Shown here: piece by piece, positions 1 to 9,192 of the stretch
Position numbering within the stretch: the first letter of the stretch is position 1
Layout of the letters: every line of letters begins with the position of its first letter
Notes under the pieces: generated by a model
The model's database searches: none
The model's input: only the letters and a program-made list of their open reading frames with translations
Told to the model about the DNA's origin: nothing
Translations under genes and position numbers: made by a program
DNA from: Rhodothermia bacterium
GTDB lineage: Bacteria > Bacteroidota > Rhodothermia > Balneolales > Balneolaceae
DNA length: 64,000 nucleotides
NCBI GenBank assembly: GCA_030427885.1
Contig: JAUICM010000005.1
Location: forward strand, 1-64,000
Direction of reading: 5' to 3'

Positions 1-10
1 ACGAATATAT

Positions 11-120
11 TGTGAGGTGGCCATTGCGCAAGGGTCCCACCCGTTCCCATCCCGAACACGGTCGTTAAGCCTTGCAGCGCCGATGGTACTGCAATGTGGT
101 AGAGTAGGTCGCCGCCTCCA
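11..120 (+). rRNA. rrf: 5S ribosomal RNA
   Basis: The stretch carries the conserved 5S core, with the GGGTCCCACC and CCCGAACACG blocks, the CGCCGATGGTACTG block and the AGAGTAGGTCGCCGCC tail. The first bases (GAGGTGG) pair with the last (CCGCCTC) to close helix I, with one G-U pair. It is probably the last gene of an rRNA operon whose 16S and 23S lie upstream of the window. Exact ends are uncertain by a few bases. Confidence 0.95.
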
Positions 121-134
121 ATTTTTTTCCCCAT

Positions 135-168
135 AAACCCTCTTCGGTCTCCCGTAGAGGGTTTTTTT
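135..168 (+). terminator. Rho-independent terminator of the rRNA operon
   Basis: A perfect 9-bp stem (AAACCCTCT at 135-143 with AGAGGGTTT at 156-164, 12-nt loop) runs into a T tract at 162-168. It sits 15 nt after the 5S gene. Confidence 0.85.
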
Positions 169-242
169 ATTTACACCATTTACTCACTTTTAGGAAGTAA
201 AAACCTTATATTACTACTTCAAAGAATATTAAAAATAGGCCA

Positions 243-1745
243 ATGATTGATTTCGAATCATTCTTAAAAGAATACAAAGAAAGACTCTCTAAAATTTTTG
301 CTGGTGAAAATGAAACCAACAAAGAAAGTCTTAAAAGGGGTATTGCAGATAACTCTCTTTCAGAAATTTTAAATACTAATCCTCTGGCAGCATTCATTCC
401 GTCTCGTTATGGTGGGTTTGGTGGCAATACCGCAGAAGCATTAGCAATGCTTGAAGCCAGTTCATATGAATCACTTCCTTTATCCTTGATGATGGGTATA
501 AACGGTGCTCTTTTCCTTCAGCCAATTGCAAATTATGCAGATGAAGATGTGAAGAGAAGTATATACGACCGCGTGATTAATGCGAACAAGATGGGAGGAT
601 TAATGATCACAGAACCAGATTTTGGTTCTGAGGCATTAAAGATGCAAACATCTTTTTCTCAGGATCCTGATACAGGTATTTATAAGATCGAAGGATTGAA
701 GCATTGGGCCGGATTGACAGGAATGGCTGATTACTGGTTGATGACAGCTCGTGAAAAGAATTCAAGAGGTGAGCTGGGACGTGATATTTCATTTTTCATC
801 CACGACACAAGAAACGGTGGAATCGAAGTAGAAGAATACTACAATAACCTGGGCTTGTACATGCTTCCTTATGGTAAGAACCGGGTTAATATTGAAGTCC
901 CTGCAGATCATAAGCTAGAGCCAAAAGGCACAGGTATTACTTTAATGCTGGACCTTCTGCACAGAAGCAGGCTCCAGTTCCCGGGTATGGGTATGGGCTT
1001 TCTTAAGAGAATGATGGAAGAAGCTGTTACCCATTGCAAACAACGTTTTGTGGGTGGCCAAAACCTCATCGACTATGACCAGGTTAAAGCACGGGTTTCC
1101 AGATTGCAGTCTTACTTCACAGTGTGTTCTGCTATGTGTAATTTCACAAGTACCAATGTACCTCTCGAAAGAAACACAGCTAAAATGGATGTGGAGGCTA
1201 ATGCGATCAAATCTGTGATCACAGATTATATGCAACGCGCTTCACAATCTCTGCTTCAGCTTACCGGAGCAAAAGGGTACAGACTGGATCATATTGCAGG
1301 TCGATCTACAGTTGACAGCCGTCCGTTTCAGATCTTCGAAGGCTCCAATGATATTTTGTATCAACAGATCTCAGAATCTGTGATCAAAATGATGAGAAAA
1401 TTCAAGCATTCAAATCTGTATGAATTTCTGAAGGATTATAATCTTACGGAGCGTTCTTCTGAATATTTTAAAGACGTGCTTAACTTCGAACTCGATGTTA
1501 AAATGCCCCAAAGAAAATTAGTGGAATTAGGTAAGGCTCTGGGTAGAATGATATCAATGGAATTCACCCTTAATCTTGGAGATCAGGGATTTAACACTGA
1601 GTTGATCCAGAATGCTGTCAAAAATCTTCAGGAAGAAATTCAGTTGATCATGAAGTCATATCGTTCTTCATTAGCTCCGGATGTTGTAAGTGACTACCAA
1701 ATGGAAAGTTCCTGGTTTAACCTTGTAACGGTAGATGCCCGCTGA
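243..1745 (+). CDS. Acyl-CoA dehydrogenase family protein
   Basis: This 500-residue flavoprotein belongs to the acyl-CoA dehydrogenase superfamily, which performs FAD-dependent alpha,beta-dehydrogenation of acyl-CoA thioesters. The middle domain shows the FAD-contact segment MITEPDFGSEA near residues 119-129. The C-terminal helical domain ends its core with RPFQIFEGSNDIL, where the Glu near residue 366 matches the catalytic base of medium-chain enzymes. At 500 residues it is longer than the usual 380-400, with about 110 extra C-terminal residues. The stop overlaps the following sirtuin gene by 11 nt, so the two are probably translationally coupled. Substrate cannot be inferred. Confidence 0.88.
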   Translation: MIDFESFLKEYKERLSKIFAGENETNKESLKRGIADNSLSEILNTNPLAAFIPSRYGGFGGNTAEALAMLEASSYESLPLSLMMGINGALFLQPIANYADEDVKRSIYDRVINANKMGGLMITEPDFGSEALKMQTSFSQDPDTGIYKIEGLKHWAGLTGMADYWLMTAREKNSRGELGRDISFFIHDTRNGGIEVEEYYNNLGLYMLPYGKNRVNIEVPADHKLEPKGTGITLMLDLLHRSRLQFPGMGMGFLKRMMEEAVTHCKQRFVGGQNLIDYDQVKARVSRLQSYFTVCSAMCNFTSTNVPLERNTAKMDVEANAIKSVITDYMQRASQSLLQLTGAKGYRLDHIAGRSTVDSRPFQIFEGSNDILYQQISESVIKMMRKFKHSNLYEFLKDYNLTERSSEYFKDVLNFELDVKMPQRKLVELGKALGRMISMEFTLNLGDQGFNTELIQNAVKNLQEEIQLIMKSYRSSLAPDVVSDYQMESSWFNLVTVDAR

Positions 1746-2442
1746 TAAAATTGCGGTACTTACAGGTGCTGGTATTAGCGCTGATAGCGGATTAAAAACT
1801 TTCCGCGACCATGGTGGACTGTGGGAAGGGCACGATATCAATGAAGTTGCCAGTATTCATGGCTGGAATGCAAATCCACAAAGGGTACTAAATTTCTATA
1901 ATCTAAGAAGAGCTCAGCTTGAATCAGCTGAACCCAATGAAGCTCATAGAGCTTTAAAGGAGCTCGAGAAATACTATGATGTTGTAGTGATCACCCAGAA
2001 TGTGGATGATCTTCATGAAAAGGCAGGTTCAACTTCCGTCATTCATTTGCATGGTGAATTAACAAAAGCCCGAAGCGAAAGAAATGCTGACGAAGTAATT
2101 GATATAGGATATCGAAAAATTGACCTGGGTGAAAGATCAAAAGACGGAACACAATTAAGACCCGCAATAGTTTGGTTTGGTGAAATGGTTCCAATGATCG
2201 AGACCGCAGCCATTGAGATTGTTACTTCAGATATATTGATCGTTATTGGTACTTCTCTGGCGGTTTACCCGGCTGCTGGCTTAACGAACTATGCTAAATC
2301 AGGGATTAAGAAATATATTGTTGATCCAGGAAATCCTGATCTGTACGATTATGAAGGTTGGGAGCATATTCAGGAAACAGCAAAAAATGGTGTTCCTCCA
2401 TTAGTAGAAAAATTGATTAAAAAAGCACAAAGTGATGTCTAA
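1735..2442 (+). CDS. cobB: SIR2-family NAD-dependent protein deacylase (zinc-less type)
   Basis: This 235-residue sirtuin would remove acyl groups from lysines using NAD+. It shows the NAD-binding TGAGISADSG at 10-19, TQNVDDLH at 87-94 and catalytic His106 in HLHGEL. A Y-x-x-R motif (Tyr55, Arg58) matches the residues that select succinyl and malonyl groups in SIRT5 and E. coli CobB. The CxxC pairs that bind structural zinc are absent: after HGEL the region reads KARSERN with no cysteine. It overlaps the acyl-CoA dehydrogenase by 11 nt and the SGNH gene by 11 nt. Coupling to an acyl-CoA enzyme fits control of acyl-lysine stress, but that is inference. Confidence 0.9.
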   Translation: MPADKIAVLTGAGISADSGLKTFRDHGGLWEGHDINEVASIHGWNANPQRVLNFYNLRRAQLESAEPNEAHRALKELEKYYDVVVITQNVDDLHEKAGSTSVIHLHGELTKARSERNADEVIDIGYRKIDLGERSKDGTQLRPAIVWFGEMVPMIETAAIEIVTSDILIVIGTSLAVYPAAGLTNYAKSGIKKYIVDPGNPDLYDYEGWEHIQETAKNGVPPLVEKLIKKAQSDV

Positions 2443-3286
2443 AAAATTAAGTGAAGAAGAGAAAAGTGTACTGGAACAATTTATGATTCCATTCTTTCAT
2501 ATTGGAAAGCGATTTCCGCTTTTTCCTGGGAAGAACAGTGCAGAGGTGGAACCAGCATTACTTGGTATAAGTAAGGAAGAGCTGACATTGTTTCGAAAGA
2601 ACCTGGAGGAAAATGCAAAACAGGCCGCGCTCGAACTTCTAAAAGAGGATGATATCGTTGACCTGATCGACCAGATTCCTTTTGACGGTGAAGAAACTAT
2701 TGCAGTACTGGGAGATTCTCTTACTGAAGATGCCCAGGGCTGGTTCTCGATCTTAAAGCATCTGCTTGAGATCTCTGTTGATAAGGCCTCTTTCACTTTT
2801 ATTAATGCTGGGGTTTCCTATAATACTTCAGCTGATGCTCTTCGTCGTATTGACCGCGATATATTGATGAGTAAACCGGATTGGGTTTTTGTAGCATTGG
2901 GTACTTTTGATGCTCAACGCCTTAATGTAGCTCAGAACAGAACCCTTATGCCTCTTTCAGAAACATGGGAAAACCTGAATACCATTCAGGAAATTCTGGA
3001 GGAGAATGTTGAGAACCCGATCGTATGGATCACCCCTCCTCCGGTTATTTCTGAACTACTGGAATCTAACCCTATTTACGATTTTACCATTTCTGAAGAA
3101 GATCTGGGTCCCGTCAGAGAAGTAGTGTCAGGAAAAAGAGGGGTGATGGTAGATCCTCAGGGTGCCAGAATGGGAGAAGGACCGGATGCCTGGAATTATA
3201 TCGGAGATGGACTACATCCTTCTCTAAGCGGGCATATCAATACCGTTCGATCTGTACTGAAGATGTTGGCTCAGGCTGAAGTTTAA
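2432..3286 (+). CDS. SGNH/GDSL-family hydrolase-like protein
   Basis: This 284-residue cytoplasmic protein has an SGNH hydrolase domain after an N-terminal helical stretch of about 88 residues. Block I is VLGDSLTED with the nucleophile Ser96. Block II glycine sits in INAGVSYN (124-131). Block V is DGLHPSLSGH near the C-terminus and supplies the Asp/His pair. Block III, normally GxND, reads GTFD (157-160), so the oxyanion-hole Asn is replaced by Phe. It overlaps the sirtuin by 11 nt and ends the three-gene operon. The substrate is unknown. ATG codons at 2432 and 2435 are both usable. Confidence 0.75.
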   Translation: MMSKKLSEEEKSVLEQFMIPFFHIGKRFPLFPGKNSAEVEPALLGISKEELTLFRKNLEENAKQAALELLKEDDIVDLIDQIPFDGEETIAVLGDSLTEDAQGWFSILKHLLEISVDKASFTFINAGVSYNTSADALRRIDRDILMSKPDWVFVALGTFDAQRLNVAQNRTLMPLSETWENLNTIQEILEENVENPIVWITPPPVISELLESNPIYDFTISEEDLGPVREVVSGKRGVMVDPQGARMGEGPDAWNYIGDGLHPSLSGHINTVRSVLKMLAQAEV

Positions 3287-3323
3287 TTCAGATTTATTAA
3301 ATATCCTTTTGTAAGTTAGGCTT

Positions 3324-3767
3324 ATGAATAATTGGCTTAACTCACATATTTATAAACGCTTGTTGGTACTTATTCTGGCTCTTGAGTTGATTAATATGCC
3401 TTTATTTATATGGTTAGTTAACTCTGGAATTTCCTCTATACCATTTCATAAAGCTTTATTAAGCTCTGTTATTTTCTGGCCTGGTGGACCAGCCTTCCTT
3501 CTCTTTCTGGGATTATTCCTTCTCTATAGTTTGCTGGGATTTGCAAAGTTCACTCCAAAAATGAGATGGATTTCTACTCACTATATAAGTATGGCTGCGA
3601 TTGGGTTCTTAATATATATAGGAGTAGAGCAGTTGATAGAAGATCATACAGTATTAGATACTGTAAGTATGTTAACCATGTTCGTTAACCTGATCATTTC
3701 CTATGTACTCTTTTTCTATCCTTTTCTGATCCGTGATCAGAGGAAGATTCTTTTCGAATCTGAGTAG
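3324..3767 (+). CDS. Small four-helix membrane protein, unknown function
   Basis: The 147-residue product has about four predicted transmembrane segments: residues 12-33, 42-70, 85-103 and 115-138. It ends with a basic cytoplasmic-looking tail. I recognise no family. It lies 37 nt after the SGNH gene, on the same strand, and converges on the next gene with an 8-nt gap. The upstream sequence is AT-rich with no clear Shine-Dalgarno site. Confidence 0.7.
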   Translation: MNNWLNSHIYKRLLVLILALELINMPLFIWLVNSGISSIPFHKALLSSVIFWPGGPAFLLFLGLFLLYSLLGFAKFTPKMRWISTHYISMAAIGFLIYIGVEQLIEDHTVLDTVSMLTMFVNLIISYVLFFYPFLIRDQRKILFESE

Positions 3768-3775
3768 AATCTGGT

Positions 3776-4447
3776 TTAAAAATTAACCCGGAAATTAACT
3801 AATTCCACAGCTGGGTTAAGATTCTGAGTCAGAGTATTGGCACTTACATCCAGGGTTTGAATCAAAGTCGGATTCACAAAACCTAAAGAAGTTCCATTAT
3901 CCATTTTCATTCCAATGAGTCCGCTTGCTTCCTGGGCAGGGGCAAATGAGATTGGAGAAGGTTCATAGGTTCTTTTAGCAAGAACAAAAGTATCAAAAAC
4001 TCCAAAGCCGAAGCCAATATATGCCCCGATGGAAGCCCCGTACTGCAAGCCATCTAAAATGGGTTCGTTTGCAACCATCATGACTGCAAGGGTTATGACG
4101 GAACCAGTTGCCGCTCCATAGAAGGTATCCAGTAACACAATGATTGAGCTGTTGGCGCCATCATTAAATAAGCCGGATACTACAAATTCACTTCCTTTAG
4201 AATTAACCAGATCATACCCTGCAACCCCAATACCATAAAGTGTTCCAAGTCCGAGACCAATGCGCATTGGAGTTTTGTATTCTGTGGAATTATTCAGTCC
4301 CATATAGGCACCACCAAGTATCACACCCTGCATTGCACCATTTAAGGTGTTTCCTGCTAATATATTGATAGTCTGGGCTTTGAGATCATTAGAAAAGATC
4401 GATGTACATCCGAAAACTATGAGTAAGCCGAGTATTATTTTTTTCAT
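3776..4447 (-). CDS. Secreted glycine-rich protein, unknown function
   Basis: The predicted product is about 223 residues if it starts at the ATG at 4447, where MKKIILGLLIVFGC begins a clean signal peptide ending near LKAQ. An in-frame ATG at 4492 would add 15 residues ahead of the signal and is less likely. The mature part alternates small hydrophobic glycine-rich stretches such as GVILGGAYMGL, GLGLGTLYGIG and GASIGAYIGFGFG. This suggests packed helices or an envelope location. The protein ends in Phe, as many outer membrane proteins do, but no barrel is evident. I recognise no family. Confidence 0.65.
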   Translation of the reverse strand: MKKIILGLLIVFGCTSIFSNDLKAQTINILAGNTLNGAMQGVILGGAYMGLNNSTEYKTPMRIGLGLGTLYGIGVAGYDLVNSKGSEFVVSGLFNDGANSSIIVLLDTFYGAATGSVITLAVMMVANEPILDGLQYGASIGAYIGFGFGVFDTFVLAKRTYEPSPISFAPAQEASGLIGMKMDNGTSLGFVNPTLIQTLDVSANTLTQNLNPAVELVNFRVNF

Positions 4448-4507
4448 CAAACTGTAGCTGATTATGGTTTTGGTGAAGTTAAAGAAATTCAATTGGGTTT
4501 ACACACT

Positions 4508-5197
4508 CTATTCAGGATTATTTAAAGCAACGGGTAAAATCTTGCCATTCATGTATTTATGAGAATTTAGTCCAAATTCTGAAATGAACTTAGCCATTTC
4601 ATCCGGTTGTACAGGGGCAGAATAACCAGGGAAAGCGTCGTTCAGCATTTCTGTTTGTACAGCACCCAGGCATAGGCAATTTACGGCAATTCCGGCTCCT
4701 GCAAATTCTGTACTCAGGGCTTCAGTAAGTATAGCGAGAGCACCTTTGCTTGTACTGTATGCTGAAAGTCCTGGGAATTTTACACTTCCCTGAAATCCCC
4801 CCATGCTTCCGATATTCACGATGTGTGAGCCAGCCTCAAATTTAGCGTATAAAGTTTTGATCAACTTCACCACAGAAAGGAGATTTACATCAATATGATG
4901 CTGCCACTCTTCGTTAGTTGTTTCGAGAAACGGTTTATTGATCAGGGTACCTGCATTATTAATAAGCACATCAACTCGGGATATATGCTGAAGACTGTTT
5001 GATACCCGGGTCAGTCCTTCCGCTGTTGTAAGGTCTGCCTTTATGGTGATGATATTACCCGAAGATTCTTTATCTAATTTGGAAAGTTTGTCTGCCGAGC
5101 GGGCTATTGCAAAAACAGTATGGCCCAATTGTGAACAATACTTTGCTGTTTCATACCCGATACCTCTGCTGGCTCCCGTTATAACAATGTTTTTCAT
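4508..5197 (-). CDS. SDR-family NAD(P)-dependent oxidoreductase
   Basis: This is a classical short-chain dehydrogenase/reductase of about 229 residues. The Rossmann glycine motif TGASRGIG stands at residues 7-14, NNAG near the end of beta-4, and the catalytic Ser in NIGSMGG followed by YSTSK (Tyr and Lys). I start it at the ATG at 5197, which places the glycine motif in the standard position. The longer frame to 5230 would add 11 hydrophobic residues not typical of the family. The substrate is not predictable. It is divergent from hisC and shares the 114-bp region between them. Confidence 0.85.
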   Translation of the reverse strand: MKNIVITGASRGIGYETAKYCSQLGHTVFAIARSADKLSKLDKESSGNIITIKADLTTAEGLTRVSNSLQHISRVDVLINNAGTLINKPFLETTNEEWQHHIDVNLLSVVKLIKTLYAKFEAGSHIVNIGSMGGFQGSVKFPGLSAYSTSKGALAILTEALSTEFAGAGIAVNCLCLGAVQTEMLNDAFPGYSAPVQPDEMAKFISEFGLNSHKYMNGKILPVALNNPE

Positions 5198-5311
5198 AAT
5201 GACCAAAAGTAGTAAAGATGAGTATATCAAAAAACCTAAAACTGGATTATCGAAACTGATTAACGAGCTATTTATTCGTAATTTCTAAAGCATAAATTTA
5301 AAGCAGATCAC

Positions 5312-6424
5312 ATGAGTTCAAACAAGGGAAGAAAGTTGGTGCCAGCAAATATTGATGAGCTGAAACCATATGTACCGGGCAAAACTATTGCGGAAGTAGT
5401 TGAGGCCTATCATCCGGCAAAGATTTCAAAACTGGCATCAAATGAAAACCGATTGGGCCACAGTTCAAAAGTGGATGAAGCGGTTAATGAAGCCTTAAAA
5501 ACAGTAAGCGATTACCCTGATCCGGTTGCAAATAAATTGAAGGCTTCCATCTCTGAAAAGACCGGAATCGGATCAAACAGAATTATGGTGGCGTCTGGTT
5601 CGGAGAGTCTGTTGGCCATATTATGCAGAACATTCTTTCAGAATAAAGAGAACCTGATCACTGCTGATGCCACCTTCATTGGAATGTTTGTACAGGCAAA
5701 GATCAGGGGAGTGCATATGAAACAGATCCCTGTTACCAAAGATTACCGTTTTGATGTGAAAGCGATGGTTAATGCCATCGATGAGCACACAAAAATGATC
5801 TATATCGCAAATCCGAATAATCCCACCGGAACGTACATCACAAAAGAAGAATATGAATGGATGATGGAGCAGGTTCCGGAAGATGTATTGGTGATCATGG
5901 ATGAAGCTTATTTTGAATTCACTGATACCGTATCTGACTATCCCGATGTTCTTAGTTATGATCATAAAAATGTGATCGTATTGAGAACATTTTCGAAAGC
6001 ATATGGACTGGCAGGTTTCAGAATAGGCTATGCGATTGCAAGGGAAGAGATCATTCAATACATGCTTAAAACTAAACTCACCTTTGAACCCGGGGCCCTT
6101 GCCCAGGCTGCTGCAATTGCATCATTCGATGATGAGGCATTTCTAAATGAAAGCAGAAATGTAGTGAGATCGGGAAAAGAGAGGTTGTATAAGTTCTTTG
6201 ATGAGCAGAATATTAAATATATCCGTTCAGCCGCAAACTTTGTGATGATATGTCTGGATACAGAAGAAGAGGCGATCTACATCACTCAGAAAATGCTGGA
6301 GAAAGGAGTGATACTGCGTCGAATCAATGCCTTTGGTTTGCCGAATTGCATTAGAATTACGATCGGACTTAGTCATGAGCTGGATCATTTTGAACAGTCA
6401 TTCCTTGAAGTGATAAATACATAA
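5312..6424 (+). CDS. hisC: Histidinol-phosphate aminotransferase family (HisC-like)
   Basis: This 370-residue class I/II PLP aminotransferase is of the HisC type, catalysing imidazole-acetol phosphate to histidinol phosphate with glutamate as donor. Visible motifs are LASNENRLG, SDYPDP, ANPNNPTGTY, the PLP-contact Asp in MDEAYFEF and the Schiff-base Lys at about 229 in RTFSKAYGLAGFRIGY. Length and motif order match the family. It stands alone rather than in a his operon, so an aromatic or other broad aminotransferase role is possible. After the stop lies a 231-nt gap before the sensor kinase, in which I see only weak short stems. Confidence 0.82.
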   Translation: MSSNKGRKLVPANIDELKPYVPGKTIAEVVEAYHPAKISKLASNENRLGHSSKVDEAVNEALKTVSDYPDPVANKLKASISEKTGIGSNRIMVASGSESLLAILCRTFFQNKENLITADATFIGMFVQAKIRGVHMKQIPVTKDYRFDVKAMVNAIDEHTKMIYIANPNNPTGTYITKEEYEWMMEQVPEDVLVIMDEAYFEFTDTVSDYPDVLSYDHKNVIVLRTFSKAYGLAGFRIGYAIAREEIIQYMLKTKLTFEPGALAQAAAIASFDDEAFLNESRNVVRSGKERLYKFFDEQNIKYIRSAANFVMICLDTEEEAIYITQKMLEKGVILRRINAFGLPNCIRITIGLSHELDHFEQSFLEVINT

Positions 6425-6655
6425 GTCCAGCATAAAGTCGCTCTCAGGAATGAGTGAGGACTGTTAAAAGATTAATACCCGGGACTGATAAAGTCGGTTT
6501 TTTGAGAGAGCGAATGTTGAAAATTAGTCAGTATGGATATGTCACCTGCTTAAAGTTTGGCATCTGACGAAATGTTACATGATTTTTTTCTAATTCTGCT
6601 TAATGGTTATTACCTAGCGTAATCAATAACTTATACGAAAATACGAGGCTAATAA

Positions 6656-8467
6656 TTGAGACTGGGCATAAAAATAATACTGAGCTTTTTCTGTATAAGT
6701 TTTCTTATAGCTGCGATAGGTCTGATTTCTAACTGGTATACAAGTTCAATTCAGGAGCAGCTTTCCACAAATAATAAGGAAACAACACGGGTGGTAGAAT
6801 ATACCGCTGAGATGGAGAGAGCACTGTATCAGAGTCTGATTTTTCTGAATGCGATCAAAGAGTCTGATCTTCAGCAAGAACTTGAAAACGGTATAACCAT
6901 AGATGAACCTACTGTAGATTTAATGAAAAGTGAATTTGAGGAAGAAATGGGAAGGGTATCACAAGCACTTCAAAAAGTAAGTCAGTTTCTTATCATGGCT
7001 GAGATCAAGGACAGTACAGAACAGATCTCTGATATTGACCGGTTAAGGGATCGTTTTCAGCTTTATGAGCGACTTTCAAAAGATTGGCTGGTAATGAAGG
7101 CGGAAGGTTCTGATCAAGCCAAGCTAATCTTTAACACTACGATCAGCCCATATTTCCGGAACAGGATCATTCCGGTGATTTCCCATTTGCGCCAACATAC
7201 TGTTGATCTGCAGAATGTGGAGCGGGAATCACTTAATCAAAATTTGGAGCAGGCGAATGTGGTTGTAAAGATCGTGACTCTGATCTTTGTTCTTCTTTCG
7301 TTAGGTATTGCGGTATTTGTATATCGATCTATAGCTGATCCACTTCTCAGGCTGAACAGGAGTGCCACTTTGCTTGGTAAAGGTAATCTGGATGAGCGTA
7401 TTCATATTGATAATAAGGATGAGATCGGCCAGTTGGCGAGTTCTTTTAATGAAATGGCGTCCAATCTTAAAAAAAGGACCATGGCAAGGGATTATCTCGA
7501 TAATATCATAGAGTCGATACAGGAGGCTCTTATTGTTACTGATGAAGAAGGTATTATCGTTGGCTCGAACAAAGCAGCCCTAAAAATGCTGCACTATACA
7601 AAAGATGAAGTTATGGGGGTGCCGGTTAAACAGTATTATAACCTGGATGATCTTGGAAATGAGTATGAAGAACATGCAGGAAAAGATAAAGTCTTTGAAT
7701 TCAGCCTGATCACAAAAAGGGGAAATAAAGTGCCGGTTCTGTTCTCAGAATCCCGATTGATAAATTCCCTGGGCGAGGAAGTAGGAAAAGTTGCTGTTGC
7801 AACCGATATCACACAAAGAAAAAAAGCGGATAAACAGTTACGAGATTCTCTTCGGGAGAAAGAGGTTTTGCTTTCCGAGATCCATCACCGGGTTAAAAAT
7901 AATCTTGCAGTTATCTCAGGTTTGTTACAGTTACAGATTTTTGAGACACAGAATGAGGAAGTAAATAAAGCACTGAAAGAAAGTCAGTCAAGGATACAGT
8001 CGATCTCGCTTGTTCATGAAATGCTCTATCATAGTGATTCCTTAGCCTATATAGAGTACAATAATTACGTGAACGACCTTCTCCAGGCTATAAGCAGTAT
8101 GCATTTAAGTTCGGGAAAGAATATCCAGATACGATCAGAAATAGATAAGATATCATTGGATCTGAATCATGCGATCCCTTGCTCGCTGTTATTGAATGAG
8201 ATTGTTGTGAACGCCTATAAACATGCTTTTGAAGGTCAGGACGAGGGAGAGATCGTCGTGAAGATGAAAGAAGAAAGAAATGAAATAGCGTTAGTGATTG
8301 AAGATAATGGTGTAGGTTACAAATCAGGGGCTGAATCAAAGGAACAGGGTTTAGGAATCACCCTGATAAATACACTCACGCATCAGCTCAAAGGAACAAT
8401 CGAATTTGAGACATTAAATAATGGGGTCGGAAGCAGAACCACCGTTCGGTTCAATACTATAGCGTAA
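6656..8467 (+). CDS. Membrane sensor histidine kinase (HAMP-PAS-HisKA_2-HATPase)
   Basis: This 603-residue orphan kinase has a transmembrane helix at 5-25 and a helical periplasmic region of about 175 residues resembling four-helix-bundle sensors. A second membrane helix lies at about 203-225. HAMP follows (about 225-275), then a PAS domain (278-390). The HisKA_2 phosphoacceptor box is EIHHRVKNNLAV (His410/411), and the HATPase domain has NEIVVNAYKHAF and GVGY. The start is TTG at 6656: an in-frame TAA directly precedes it, and the next ATG at residue 53 would delete the first membrane helix. No response regulator is adjacent. It converges on alkD with a 6-nt gap. Confidence 0.9.
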   Translation: MRLGIKIILSFFCISFLIAAIGLISNWYTSSIQEQLSTNNKETTRVVEYTAEMERALYQSLIFLNAIKESDLQQELENGITIDEPTVDLMKSEFEEEMGRVSQALQKVSQFLIMAEIKDSTEQISDIDRLRDRFQLYERLSKDWLVMKAEGSDQAKLIFNTTISPYFRNRIIPVISHLRQHTVDLQNVERESLNQNLEQANVVVKIVTLIFVLLSLGIAVFVYRSIADPLLRLNRSATLLGKGNLDERIHIDNKDEIGQLASSFNEMASNLKKRTMARDYLDNIIESIQEALIVTDEEGIIVGSNKAALKMLHYTKDEVMGVPVKQYYNLDDLGNEYEEHAGKDKVFEFSLITKRGNKVPVLFSESRLINSLGEEVGKVAVATDITQRKKADKQLRDSLREKEVLLSEIHHRVKNNLAVISGLLQLQIFETQNEEVNKALKESQSRIQSISLVHEMLYHSDSLAYIEYNNYVNDLLQAISSMHLSSGKNIQIRSEIDKISLDLNHAIPCSLLLNEIVVNAYKHAFEGQDEGEIVVKMKEERNEIALVIEDNGVGYKSGAESKEQGLGITLINTLTHQLKGTIEFETLNNGVGSRTTVRFNTIA

Positions 8468-8473
8468 AAATGA

Positions 8474-9184
8474 TCAGATCTCATCGTCCAGGTATTTCCG
8501 GCGTAATGGCTCTTCAAATTTTTCAATAGCATAGCGAAGCATAGTCCTTGGCATTCTTTTGTAGCGATCTGCTTCCTGCAAAAATAACTCCTCAGTTTCC
8601 TGATCTCTTTTACCGACTTCTTTAAGCATCCATCCAACAGCTTTCTGAATAAGATCCTGTTCATCTTCAAGAAGAATATCTGCGAGCAGCAGTGTATCAC
8701 CAAAGTCGTGATTTCTGATAAAGTGATAGCAGGTTACAATGGAGATCCTCTTTTTCCACAGATCTTCTGACCGGGCGAGATCATACAGAAGATCCCGTTC
8801 TTTATTTTCCAGAAAAGGCCCCAGGATCTGACGACATGAACTGTCTACGATATCCCAGTTATTTACATATTCGAGGTTTTTAAGATAGAAGTTTACCACT
8901 TCTTCTAATACTTCAGAGCCTGTTCTTTCAATCCGATACACCAGGAGAAGTACAGCGGTTAGCCTGCACTCATGAATTTCATGTTGAATAAGTTTCTGAA
9001 CCTCGTCCAAAGGCATATCCTTGTATTTTTTCGCCACCGTTCTCTGGTTGGGAACGGAAATGCCGAGAAATTTATCCCCTTCACCATAATCGCCTGGCCC
9101 GGATTTGAAATACCCCAGATAATGTTGAGATTTATCGGGGTCAGCAAGTGCGAGCAATTCTGAATATACCTGTTCAAAACTCAT
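8474..9184 (-). CDS. alkD: DNA alkylation repair protein, AlkD family
   Basis: This 236-residue HEAT-like repeat DNA glycosylase excises positively charged alkylated purines such as 3- and 7-methylpurines. The family signature WDIVD has Trp110 and the catalytic Asp114, matching Trp109 and Asp113 of Bacillus cereus AlkD. Downstream GWMLKEVGKRD supplies the second conserved Trp. The length is normal for the family. It lies 8 nt after the EamA transporter gene on the same strand, probably cotranscribed. Confidence 0.92.
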   Translation of the reverse strand: MSFEQVYSELLALADPDKSQHYLGYFKSGPGDYGEGDKFLGISVPNQRTVAKKYKDMPLDEVQKLIQHEIHECRLTAVLLLVYRIERTGSEVLEEVVNFYLKNLEYVNNWDIVDSSCRQILGPFLENKERDLLYDLARSEDLWKKRISIVTCYHFIRNHDFGDTLLLADILLEDEQDLIQKAVGWMLKEVGKRDQETEELFLQEADRYKRMPRTMLRYAIEKFEEPLRRKYLDDEI

Positions 9185-9192
9185 TAGTAATC

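Noticed and set aside
4448-4492. Longer start for the secreted protein at 3776
   Set aside because: It places 15 residues before a clean signal peptide.
6425-6655. Possible structured leader or terminator after hisC
   Set aside because: Only short, weak stems without a T tract are visible; nothing firm to report.
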